Assembly: GCA_016840905.1 (NCBI GenBank)
Contig: JAEORM010000145.1
Span: 1 to 14,137 of the forward strand
DNA from: Candidatus Gerdarchaeota archaeon
Lineage (GTDB): Archaea > Asgardarchaeota > Heimdallarchaeia > JABLTI01
Direction: 5' to 3'
DNA length: 14,137 bases
Below the pieces are notes generated by a model. It made no database searches, had not been told where the DNA came from, and was given only the letters and a program-made list of their open reading frames with translations. Both the position numbers and the translations under genes were made by a program. Positions 1 through 6,337 of this stretch are shown piece by piece (position 1 is the first letter of the stretch; each line of letters begins with the position of its first letter).

Positions 1-965
1 ATCTTATCTCTCAATCAGGTGGCGTTGGCGGTTTTGCAGCAGCTATTACTACCAAAGGATTAATTCCCAATTATTCTTTTGGTATAAAAGGTGGCCCTAA
101 ATTTGAAGATCTCAATTATGATGCTATCTCTAAAGAAACAATATTACAAACCCAACGAGCAGCTTCACCAAAAACTATGAATTTCAATAAAGAGGTACCA
201 ATAATACTCGAGCCTGAAGCATCTTTTGGATTATTAGGTGGTTTACTTACTCTCTTAACAACTCAATTATTGGGGAACAATGTTGCGAGAGGATCAACTC
301 CTTATTCTGATCAAGTTGGCAATTTAATTACTTCTGAGAATTTCACACTAATTGACAATGGAATCAACCAAAATAAATTCACTAGTTCATCATTTGATAG
401 CGAAGGTGTACCCAGAGAGAAAACTCTCCTTATTGATAAAGGTGTATTACAAACCTATTTATTAGATACTTATTTTGGTAAAAAATTGGGTCTTGAATCA
501 AATGGCAAAAGCACTCGTGCAGGCCTTTTTGGATTCGGTGGTGATCCTATCAAATCATATCCTTCTATAAATACAACTGCTATTGAAGTTTTACCTGGTG
601 ATGCAACATTTGATGAGATGATAAAAGAAACTCGAGAGGGTTTCATGCTTCGATCATTAATGGGATTACATATGTCTGATCAAAGCTCAGGAAGATTTTC
701 AGTTACTGGTTTTGGTTGGTATATTAAAAATGGTGAAATAAAATATCCTGCACAAGGAATATCCATTTCAGGCATGCTTCCAGAATTATTAAAAGAAATA
801 GATATGATTTCTAAAGAAAGTGAATCAATGATACTTGGGGATTGTCCATATATTCGATTTGCTAAAGTTTCTGTCACTTCCAAGAAATTTGATTTCAAAA
901 CAAGATTTGGCTTAGCTATTTTAAAGATAATTTCAACTATAACTGGTAAACATCCAATGGTATGA
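1..965 (+). CDS. TldE/PmbA-like protein, C-terminal part (5' end outside window)
   Basis: The reading frame is open from base 3 to the TGA at 963-965, about 320 codons, so the gene enters from the left; the ATG at 177 is internal. TldD and TldE/PmbA form a heterodimeric protease that cuts unfolded or modified peptides in the cytoplasm. Family signatures visible here are the LEPEASFGLLGGLL stretch, the FDSEGVP motif followed by an LIDKGVLQTYLLD segment, and a KLGLESNGKSTR block. In TldD, a zinc-binding HExxxH sits where this protein reads SFGLLGG, and no such motif occurs in the visible part. That makes it the non-catalytic TldE/PmbA type. A TldD partner may lie just upstream, outside the window (inference). 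The protein ends normally. The family call is firm; the E-versus-D assignment is fairly sure. Confidence 0.85.
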   Translation, partial: LISQSGGVGGFAAAITTKGLIPNYSFGIKGGPKFEDLNYDAISKETILQTQRAASPKTMNFNKEVPIILEPEASFGLLGGLLTLLTTQLLGNNVARGSTPYSDQVGNLITSENFTLIDNGINQNKFTSSSFDSEGVPREKTLLIDKGVLQTYLLDTYFGKKLGLESNGKSTRAGLFGFGGDPIKSYPSINTTAIEVLPGDATFDEMIKETREGFMLRSLMGLHMSDQSSGRFSVTGFGWYIKNGEIKYPAQGISISGMLPELLKEIDMISKESESMILGDCPYIRFAKVSVTSKKFDFKTRFGLAILKIISTITGKHPMV

Positions 966-988
966 TTTTATGCAAATCATACCTACTC

Positions 989-994
989 TTTTTT
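989..994 (+). terminator. T6 tract after the TldE-like gene
   Basis: A run of six T lies 24 nt after the TldE-like stop codon in a pyrimidine-rich patch. Archaeal transcription commonly stops at such T-runs without a hairpin. No convincing stem was seen. Support is weak. Confidence 0.25.
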
Positions 995-1013
995 CCTAGA
1001 ATACCGTTTTGGA

Positions 1014-1026
1014 AACCTTTATTTTT
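1014..1026 (+). promoter_or_regulatory. possible BRE/TATA element AACCTTTATTTTT
   Basis: AACCTTTATTTTT lies about 75-85 nt before the ATG at 1100. It resembles the AACCTTTAAATT element at 8374 and the TACCTTTAAATT element at 6239. A start site about 25 nt downstream would give a leader of roughly 50 nt that includes the purine-rich ribosome site near 1087-1095. It is assigned by similarity only. Confidence 0.3.
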
Positions 1027-1099
1027 TCATTTTTAGTAGTATCTTTGTTATAAAACAATAAAAAAAAATACATTTAAACTTCATATAGAGGGAAGAGAA

Positions 1100-1687
1100 A
1101 TGTCTAATGAAGAAATAGAACTGACAATAGAACAACAAGAGTTATTATATCTAATATCAAAAATGACCGATTCATTAAATTGTCCAATATCTTGGATTAA
1201 GCAAACACCCTTACAAGCATTAATATTCCAAGCGATAAGAAAAGGGCTATTTAGTGAATATGATTATGCACCAATTTCAACTTCTTTTCTAGGTCAAGGT
1301 AGGAAATTTGTTAATATTTCTAAAGAAGGAGAAGATGATCTTGGTGATTTAAGAGAACTTGGTCTGTTGGAAACTATACGATTATCATCAACAAAACATG
1401 ATTATATTACTGGTTACAGACCAACAAAAGAATCTTATAAATATCTGACCAGAATGAATACTGAAATTCGTCAACGTGTGGATAATTTATTTATCTGCCC
1501 TACTTGTAAAAATACTGATTATAATTTGGAGATAAAAGTTGATGAATCTGAATTTTTAATGAAATGTAATAATTGCCAATATAATGAAGAAATTCCTCTA
1601 GTCATACCAGAGGATGTCTCTTATTCTACAAAAGCTTATTTCTTTTCTTCATTAAAAAAGAAGTTTTTAGCAGGTGAAAAGTATTGA
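1100..1687 (+). CDS. winged-helix-like protein with C-terminal zinc ribbon (hypothetical regulator)
   Basis: This is a 195-residue protein of unknown function. Residues about 10-120 look like a helix-turn-helix or winged-helix region: leucine-rich helices, then LRELGLLETIRL and a hairpin-like ITGYRPTKESYKYL ending, as in many archaeal wHTH proteins. Residues 133-159 hold CPTC and CNNC 19 residues apart, a four-cysteine zinc ribbon (C133, C136, C156, C159). The ATG at 1100 has a purine-rich ribosome site (GAGGGAAG, about 5 nt upstream). The stop TGA at 1685-1687 overlaps the TTG start of the next gene by 4 nt, so the two are probably translationally coupled. Transcription factor is an inference from the two modules; a nucleic-acid-binding adaptor is equally possible. 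No membrane segment is seen. Confidence 0.8.
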   Translation: MSNEEIELTIEQQELLYLISKMTDSLNCPISWIKQTPLQALIFQAIRKGLFSEYDYAPISTSFLGQGRKFVNISKEGEDDLGDLRELGLLETIRLSSTKHDYITGYRPTKESYKYLTRMNTEIRQRVDNLFICPTCKNTDYNLEIKVDESEFLMKCNNCQYNEEIPLVIPEDVSYSTKAYFFSSLKKKFLAGEKY

Positions 1688-3501
1688 GTAGCAATGAAAA
1701 TAATAATAATAATAACAGATCAGGCAATATTCAAGATGATTTAACTGAACATATTAGATTAAGAAATGTGAAAATTGCTTTGGTTGAATGGTTGCCATTT
1801 GATAGAAATCAATTATCAGCATTAAATATCAAATTAGATAGTTTTCATCATAGAAGAGGGCATATCGTTACAGCCTTGAAGGATAATGCTCCAAGTGAAT
1901 TAATTTTCCATGATGATGGTGTTTCATGTAAAGTAGAAGTGGTTGACTTTTCACCTTCTGAGTATGTATCATTTAAAGCTCGATTAAATTTCCCTGAAGA
2001 TGAAGGTATAGTACAGTACGAGGAATTAAGCGGATACATCAATTCTTGGGGTAGGGTTATTTATGGTGCTGAAATAGAAACAGTAGAAGAAGTCAATGGT
2101 GGATGGGTTTCATTAGATTTACTCACAAGAATTATTGTTGATTTGACTATGGATACCTCTCAAATGATTGATTCACTTTTAACGGAATATCAAAGAAATC
2201 TTTTAGATCTGATATTCATGAAGGAGTCACCTAAAAGAACAAAATTTGTCATTTTGTTTGCTGATGATATTAATGTTAGACATGAAAATCCTGATGATTA
2301 TTTTGATGGTGAAGAACTTCAAAATGAACTTGAACAAATACTTGATGTCTTGCAAAGTGTGCAACCTATTGATGGTGGCTATTGCTTTACGGGTAATAAT
2401 GGGGTAATAGTTGTTAGTCCAAATCATCCTTCTTTTGAGCAGCAATATTTAGAAAGAAGCTACTCTTCAGCAATTCGTATCTTTCTAGATGATTATTCAG
2501 CTATTATTTGGCACCTTTGGGATGAATCAAAACAAATTGAAGTTGATATTGATAAGGCAATGCTTGGAGATATTACTAGTTTAACTAATGCTCAAAATTG
2601 GATTACAAGAGCAAGTTCTGAAGCAATCATGCTACATGATATATTGGCATATTTACGGGATAGTATTACTGAATTTGGTAATGAGTTGACTGTTCAAAAT
2701 CCAAATAGATCAGTTGATGACCCTATCTTACAAGAATTGCGGATAATTCAGAATGATTCAATGATAACTAATAAACGTGTAAATGACACTCAGAAAGTTA
2801 TTCAAGGTCTTGAGTCAAAAATGGTTGCTTTGCGAGATTTCTCTAATGCTTTGGCTGAAAAACATATGCGACGAATATCAGATTCTATGGCTCAAAATAC
2901 CAAATCAATGACTCAAATGACAGAATCAAACAATCGTGCTAGTGATGCTCTAAGTATAATTGAATTGATACTAGCTGGGTCAGTAATCATGGAAATTGTA
3001 TTAATGATTACGGGAGAATATGCATTTCCTGATTGGTTAGATTCACTTTTTGGTAAATGGTATAGTTCATTGATTGTTTTATTAGTAACGATTGTTCTAT
3101 GGGCTGCAGTCTTTATCTTCCTTCGTATAAGCAAGAAACGATTAGAGGGTAAAGCAATACGAAGACAAACAGGCACTTTCATAATTGGAAAAAGATGTAA
3201 TATCATGAAACTTGAAAATTACTTGAATAAAAAGGATATTCTCTTAAGGAATGTAGAAAGTGAGGGAACCTCTGAGATAACCTCAGTAACTTTTGAAGTA
3301 GCACCAAAAGAATGCAAAGATTCGCCAGCAATGAATAGTGTAATACTTGTTTATGATTCTGGTGAGAATTTCATTATTCAAGTTGATATAGAAACACCTG
3401 ATATGAAGATTAAATTGAAGGATTGCTATAACTATATCCTACAAGATCTTGAAAAAGCAGGTGTCTTTAATTTGACTATTGAAGGTGAAAGTTGCGGTTA
3501 A
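1684..3501 (+). CDS. large two-helix membrane protein with coiled coil, unknown function
   Basis: This is a 605-residue protein that I do not recognise. The N-terminus carries a run of six Asn (residues 6-11, AAT repeats). Residues about 25-320 are a soluble acidic region. Residues about 330-415 are polar and helical, probably a coiled coil. Two hydrophobic helices follow: about 423-443 and 462-480. The second ends in positive residues (RISKKR). A soluble domain of about 120 residues, partly beta-like, closes the protein. With two helices both ends should lie on the same side, probably the cytoplasm. A long helix leading into a paired-helix hairpin recalls CorA-type transporters, but no GMN motif is present, so I do not assign transport. 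The start is TTG at 1684, inside the ATTGA overlap with the upstream gene and behind AGGTGA; no in-frame ATG lies nearby. Confidence 0.8.
   Translation: MSSNENNNNNNRSGNIQDDLTEHIRLRNVKIALVEWLPFDRNQLSALNIKLDSFHHRRGHIVTALKDNAPSELIFHDDGVSCKVEVVDFSPSEYVSFKARLNFPEDEGIVQYEELSGYINSWGRVIYGAEIETVEEVNGGWVSLDLLTRIIVDLTMDTSQMIDSLLTEYQRNLLDLIFMKESPKRTKFVILFADDINVRHENPDDYFDGEELQNELEQILDVLQSVQPIDGGYCFTGNNGVIVVSPNHPSFEQQYLERSYSSAIRIFLDDYSAIIWHLWDESKQIEVDIDKAMLGDITSLTNAQNWITRASSEAIMLHDILAYLRDSITEFGNELTVQNPNRSVDDPILQELRIIQNDSMITNKRVNDTQKVIQGLESKMVALRDFSNALAEKHMRRISDSMAQNTKSMTQMTESNNRASDALSIIELILAGSVIMEIVLMITGEYAFPDWLDSLFGKWYSSLIVLLVTIVLWAAVFIFLRISKKRLEGKAIRRQTGTFIIGKRCNIMKLENYLNKKDILLRNVESEGTSEITSVTFEVAPKECKDSPAMNSVILVYDSGENFIIQVDIETPDMKIKLKDCYNYILQDLEKAGVFNLTIEGESCG
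1697..1714 (+). repeat. AAT trinucleotide tract encoding poly-Asn
   Basis: A short tandem run of AAT codons (with a final AAC) at the start of the membrane-protein gene encodes consecutive Asn residues. It is in frame, so slippage would change the Asn count without breaking the gene. Confidence 0.6.
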
Positions 3502-3543
3502 GAGAAATATCTTATTAGACTTTCTCTAACCATGATTTTTTTT
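3501..3543 (+). terminator. hairpin plus T8 between convergent genes
   Basis: AGAGAAA (3501-3507) and TTTCTCT (3521-3527) form a perfect 7-bp stem with a 13-nt loop, followed nine bases later by a T8 run (3536-3543). The stem begins on the last base of the membrane-protein stop codon and the T-run reaches the FEN1 stop codon. It probably ends the two-gene transcript before it reads into antisense FEN1. Confidence 0.6.
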
Positions 3544-4598
3544 CATTTACCAAAGAAAGAATCAAGTGTGGGCTGTTTTTTCTGTTCTTCAGCAATTTTT
3601 TGCGTCTTTTCTAAAGCATTTCTTACTCGAGTTTCACTAAATCCTCGTTGACCACAGAGAAACTCAACAACACCAGTAATATTTACTGAAGGCCATTTTA
3701 ATTCATAACTAGTGGTAATTTCAGGTTTAAGAAAGATATTCCTGATCACTTCTAAATCTAGGTCTTTGATCGCATCTGTCATATTGGGTTGTTCTAAAAC
3801 AGTTTCCACATTTTTGAAATCTTTGATTAATTTTATAGCTGTTTTAGGACCAATACCTGTAACCCCTATTCCATCAGGATTGAAATCTGTTCCAAGAAGA
3901 ATAGCAACTTCAATTAGTTCCTCTCGAGTTAATTCATTTGCTTTCAAAGCAAGGTCTAATTCTATAAGTTCAGGTTTAACTTCTACGTAGACATTTTTAT
4001 TAGGTAATTTTCTTTTACCAGAGATGGTTAAATTTCTCACTAGTCTAGGGGTGCCAAATAAGAAACTATCGAAATCTTGTGAGCAACTTGCCCAAACATC
4101 ACCATTAAGGGCCATTATTGCTGCTTGCCCTTCTCCTTCACCAGGAGCTTGAATAACTGGAATGCCCATTAATTCTAACAATTTTTTAGCATCATCGATC
4201 ATGGGAGAAGTCAAACGAGCTGTCCTTTGGGCATATCTTTGAGCGAGCTCCATATCCCCTCTTTCCAAAGCTTCTTCATAAGCAATATCAGCTTCCTTTT
4301 TAACTTTTTTTCGACGTAAAATCTCTTTACTTTTTTCTTCGGGTGGCTTGCCATCAAAAATGAATACTGCTTTTATCCCACTTTCAACAGCTTTTGTAAC
4401 ACGATAAAGTAAACCAGAGAGATGACTTGTAACATTACCATTTTCATCAGTTAAAAGGCTACCATCTGATTGACGGATTCGAGTAAGAAATTGATAAAGA
4501 ATATTATTACCATCAAAAGCTATTGCTTTGTCATGAAAGAAATCAAAATCTACTTCTTGACGATTTTCAAACAAGTCACCTAATTTTGTTACACCCAT
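3543..4598 (-). CDS. fen: flap endonuclease 1 (FEN1/XPG family)
   Basis: FEN1 cuts 5' flaps during Okazaki-fragment maturation and in base-excision repair. At 351 residues it has the usual archaeal length. The N region opens MGVTKLGDLF with the first metal ligand D29 in AFDGNN, then D82 in IFDGKPPEEK. The I region supplies E154 and E156 (GEGEGQAA), D175 and D177 (QDFDSF), and D238 (LLGTDFNPDG). All seven expected acidic residues are therefore present. A helix-hairpin-type GVTGIGPKTAIKLI follows for DNA binding. The C-terminus ends in a PIP box, QPTLDSFF (residues 342-349), for docking on PCNA. The ATG at 4598 follows a GGAGGA ribosome site. The gene stands alone on the minus strand, convergent with the membrane-protein gene and divergent from the MazG-like gene. 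Confidence 0.97.
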   Translation of the reverse strand: MGVTKLGDLFENRQEVDFDFFHDKAIAFDGNNILYQFLTRIRQSDGSLLTDENGNVTSHLSGLLYRVTKAVESGIKAVFIFDGKPPEEKSKEILRRKKVKKEADIAYEEALERGDMELAQRYAQRTARLTSPMIDDAKKLLELMGIPVIQAPGEGEGQAAIMALNGDVWASCSQDFDSFLFGTPRLVRNLTISGKRKLPNKNVYVEVKPELIELDLALKANELTREELIEVAILLGTDFNPDGIGVTGIGPKTAIKLIKDFKNVETVLEQPNMTDAIKDLDLEVIRNIFLKPEITTSYELKWPSVNITGVVEFLCGQRGFSETRVRNALEKTQKIAEEQKKQPTLDSFFGK

Positions 4599-4605
4599 TA
4601 GCTAA

Positions 4606-4611
4606 TCCTCC
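4606..4611 (-). promoter_or_regulatory. strong ribosome binding site of FEN1
   Basis: On the minus strand GGAGGA lies 7 nt before the FEN1 ATG. It is one of the best Shine-Dalgarno matches in the window and fixes the FEN1 start. Confidence 0.7.
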
Positions 4612-4676
4612 AAATGTTTAACATAACTGATTGTCTATTAATCTTTGTAATAATTTTTGGATAGAATTAAATTTGA

Positions 4677-4692
4677 ATTCTTCTATAAGAAT
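4677..4692. repeat. small inverted repeat between divergent FEN1 and MazG-like genes
   Basis: ATTCTT and AAGAAT form a perfect 6-bp inverted repeat around CTAT. It sits in the 130-nt intergenic region between two divergent genes and could be an operator or a small hairpin. It is AT-rich and may be chance. Confidence 0.3.
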
Positions 4693-4728
4693 AGTGGAAA
4701 AATGCTATAAAAGGAGCTAAATTGACCA

Positions 4729-5049
4729 GTGATTCGTATTGAATATGATAAATTGATAAGAGACAAAATACCCGAGCTAATCGAAAAAGAAGGTAAAAAA
4801 GCGGAATTAAGACATATTGAAAATAATGATGAATTTTTATTTTATCTAAATAAGAAATTGGTCGAAGAAGTAAAGGAATATTCTGAAAATCAGGATATAA
4901 TCGAATTAGCTGATATTTTAGAAGTGATCCTTGAAATCATAAAACAAAAAAATATTTCATACAAAATTTTAGATAGTTTAAGAAAAAAGAAAATTATTGA
5001 TAGAGGTAATTTCTCACAAAGAACTATTTTATTAGCAATAATAGAATAA
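4729..5049 (+). CDS. MazG-like nucleoside triphosphate pyrophosphohydrolase
   Basis: This small protein (106 residues) belongs to the all-alpha NTP pyrophosphohydrolase group related to MazG and HisE, which hydrolyses NTPs to NMP and pyrophosphate, often to clear non-canonical nucleotides. It opens with YDKLIRDKIPELIEKEGKKA, the hallmark start of the YNKLVRDKIP subfamily. Metal-binding EExxE (E46, E47, E50) and ExxD (E59, D62) are both present, nine residues closer than in long MazG proteins but usual for this short group. The start is GTG at 4729: an in-frame TGA lies at 4723-4725, so no earlier start exists, and AAGGAG sits 12 nt upstream, rather far. The exact substrate cannot be read from the sequence. 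It is divergent from FEN1 and has no operon partner. Confidence 0.85.
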   Translation: MIRIEYDKLIRDKIPELIEKEGKKAELRHIENNDEFLFYLNKKLVEEVKEYSENQDIIELADILEVILEIIKQKNISYKILDSLRKKKIIDRGNFSQRTILLAIIE

Positions 5050-5203
5050 TTAATTTTTACAATTGTTAAAGTGAAATACTTTCGGGTGTCTCCCTACAGT
5101 TAACACACTTTTGTTATAAGCAAAATAACTCTGGGTACAACAAATGACCTAAAACATAGTAGAAGTACTAGAATGAAGAGTCTGAATTAAATTCAAAATT
5201 CCT

Positions 5204-5560
5204 TCAAAGTGTACCTTCTATTACATTCGAATAACCCTTGAGTTCAGAGAGAAATTCCTGCATTTGAGCATCAACCTTGCTCTGGAATTTTTGCCAATCT
5301 TCTGTTTCATCTTGAGGAACATCTTCCCATGAGATCAAATATTGCGTTATCTCAGGTCTTTTGTTCTCCATAAAATGATAAACACGAACTTGGATTGCTT
5401 TCAAACGTTTGTGGTCGCTAAGAAAACATGTGGTAAAATATTCCAAAGTATAGGTGATAATTTGACTATTCCTTATCTTGCTCAGAAATTCATCTCGGCT
5501 ATCCATAACTCTCTTTGGGCTATTGCTGAATCTGCTTGGCATTTCTGCTATAGTCGTCAT
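5204..5560 (-). CDS. hypothetical protein, 118 residues
   Basis: I do not recognise this protein. It is soluble and charged, with a middle region (about 30-80) that alternates as in an alpha/beta fold and a helical acidic C-terminal half (WEDVPQDETEDWQKF onward). No cysteine pair, nucleotide-binding motif or membrane helix is seen. The ATG at 5560 is preceded by AGGTGA with a 4-nt gap, which supports translation on this strand rather than from the overlapping plus-strand frame. Serine is encoded by AGC in seven of eleven cases, unlike the TCA/TCT-rich neighbours, and the gene looks less AT-rich by eye; it may have a different origin. Its leader holds a GC-rich inverted repeat (5603-5639). Confidence 0.65.
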   Translation of the reverse strand: MTTIAEMPSRFSNSPKRVMDSRDEFLSKIRNSQIITYTLEYFTTCFLSDHKRLKAIQVRVYHFMENKRPEITQYLISWEDVPQDETEDWQKFQSKVDAQMQEFLSELKGYSNVIEGTL

Positions 5561-5602
5561 TCATTCACCTGCTGCTACCATTTACAATATAAGCTAGACC
5601 CC

Positions 5603-5639
5603 CTCCCCTTAATTTCCACTGGAACTCTATTCCGGGGAG
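5603..5639. repeat. nested inverted repeat in leader of the 118-residue gene
   Basis: CTCCCC (5603-5608) pairs with GGGGAG (5634-5639), and between them TTCC and GGAA (5614-5617, 5621-5624) form an inner stem around ACT. It stands out as a GC-rich patch in an AT-rich intergenic region, about 45-80 nt before the minus-strand ATG. It could fold in the 5' leader RNA or bind a protein. Confidence 0.4.
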
Positions 5640-5812
5640 AGACATCGCTAGGATACCCTAAGCTTATAATGTATAATATTATTATATAGTCAATCATCTA
5701 TAAAGTTTTCGGTTTATCTATACTTTTAAGGTAATATCTATATATTACACAGATAATATATACTTTTAAATAGAAAACTAATTATATATAGAATCAACAA
5801 AATAAATATCTG
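5640..5812. other. AT-rich divergent intergenic region
   Basis: This stretch lies between the leader hairpin of the minus-strand 118-residue gene and the plus-strand 107-residue gene. It is extremely AT-rich, with several TATA-like strings (near 5667-5690, 5737-5764 and 5781-5790), and probably holds the promoters of both genes. No RNA gene or further coding sequence was recognised in it. Confidence 0.5.
5781..5790 (+). promoter_or_regulatory. TATA-like box ATTATATATA
   Basis: ATTATATATA lies about 25-30 nt before the GTG/TTG codons at 5813-5818, the spacing expected for an archaeal TATA box with a very short leader or none. Several other TATA-like strings lie nearby, so the choice is uncertain. 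Confidence 0.35.
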
Positions 5813-5827
5813 GTGTTGAAAAGAAAA

Positions 5828-6136
5828 ATGATCACAATACAAGAAACCCAAGAAAAATTATTAGACCTCATAAATTCGAGATTATCAGTGAGACAACTTT
5901 TAACTCAAACTAATCAAGGACCATTAAGATTACTCGGTGAAAGAATGTTGAATATGTTTGCAGGGCAAATGATCAGTGATTCAATGTTGGCAGAACAAAA
6001 AGAAGACATACAAGAAGAACTCCTCGAAACAGTTATGAGCTCATTAGGTTTAGCAGGATTGTTAGGAATAGATCTCCAAAGAGAATTATTGGATGCAATA
6101 GCTCTCCTAGAACAAGTAACAGCTGAAGGAGCCTAA
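5828..6136 (+). CDS. small helical hypothetical protein
   Basis: I do not recognise this protein of about 102 residues. It looks wholly alpha-helical: an N-terminal helix (ETQEKLLDLINSRLS), a middle with Met-rich helices (GERMLNMFAGQMISDSML), then an acidic stretch and a hydrophobic glycine-containing segment (SSLGLAGLLGIDL). That segment is too short and broken for a confident membrane helix. I chose ATG 5828; in-frame GTG 5813 and TTG 5816 are alternatives and fit leaderless translation from the TATA-like box at 5781. The stop codon is part of a strong inverted repeat (6128-6165). There are no cysteines and no catalytic motif. It may be a small adaptor or oligomerising protein, but that is a guess. 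Confidence 0.65.
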   Translation: MITIQETQEKLLDLINSRLSVRQLLTQTNQGPLRLLGERMLNMFAGQMISDSMLAEQKEDIQEELLETVMSSLGLAGLLGIDLQRELLDAIALLEQVTAEGA

Positions 6137-6178
6137 ATCCCCCTCTCTATTTTATTATAGGCTCCATATTTCTCTTTA
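6128..6178 (+). terminator. 8-bp hairpin over the stop codon, followed by T-rich tail
   Basis: GGAGCCTA (6128-6135) and TAGGCTCC (6158-6165) are perfect inverted copies with a 22-nt pyrimidine-rich loop, followed by T-rich sequence (ATTTCTCTTTATT). The left arm covers the stop codon of the small helical protein. It probably terminates that transcript or protects its 3' end. Confidence 0.55.
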
Positions 6179-6238
6179 TTATTTAACATCTGGTTTTTTA
6201 AAAGTAAAATTTGGTATTCTTTTCTATTTATCAGAAAA

Positions 6239-6250
6239 TACCTTTAAATT
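6239..6250 (+). promoter_or_regulatory. BRE/TATA-like element TACCTTTAAATT
   Basis: TACCTTTAAATT shares an exact 11-mer, ACCTTTAAATT, with the element at 8374. The TTTAAA core would place a start near 6270 and give the redox operon a leader of about 65 nt. It is the best promoter candidate for that operon. Confidence 0.4.
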
Positions 6251-6327
6251 TCTTCTAGCAAAAAGCTTATAGTAAAACTCATATACATATCTAAGATACA
6301 GACAATCAATTATTATTGAAATATAAA

Positions 6328-6332
6328 GGTGA
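6328..6332 (+). promoter_or_regulatory. ribosome site deciding the V4R-fusion start
   Basis: GGTGA lies 5 nt before the ATG at 6338. The GTG at 6329 is inside this site and so is not a likely start. Confidence 0.6.
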
Positions 6333-6337
6333 AATGG

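Noticed and set aside
2581..3120. CorA-type magnesium transporter assignment for the membrane protein
   Set aside because: The long helix and two membrane helices are reminiscent, but the GMN motif is absent and a large extra C-terminal domain follows the second helix.
2913..3206. 97-codon minus-strand frame inside the membrane-protein gene
   Set aside because: Shadow frame opposite the two membrane helices; no ribosome site and no family features.
3712..3990. 92-codon plus-strand frame inside FEN1
   Set aside because: Antisense to a certain gene with all catalytic residues; the product is low-complexity Ser/Ile-rich and unlike any family.
4703..4710. TATAAAA as TATA box of the MazG-like gene
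   Set aside because: It would place the transcript start at or after the GTG codon and leave out the AAGGAG ribosome site; an upstream AT-rich box near 4667-4680 fits better.
5050..5203. RNA gene or mobile-element remnant between the MazG-like and 118-residue genes
   Set aside because: Only a short TTTTG/CAAAA repeat and a T-rich start were seen, with no terminal repeats or target duplication.
5342..5689. 115-codon plus-strand frame
   Set aside because: It overlaps the minus-strand 118-residue frame, which has an AGGTGA ribosome site and a protein-like composition; the plus-strand product is rich in Cys, His and Phe and has no ribosome site.
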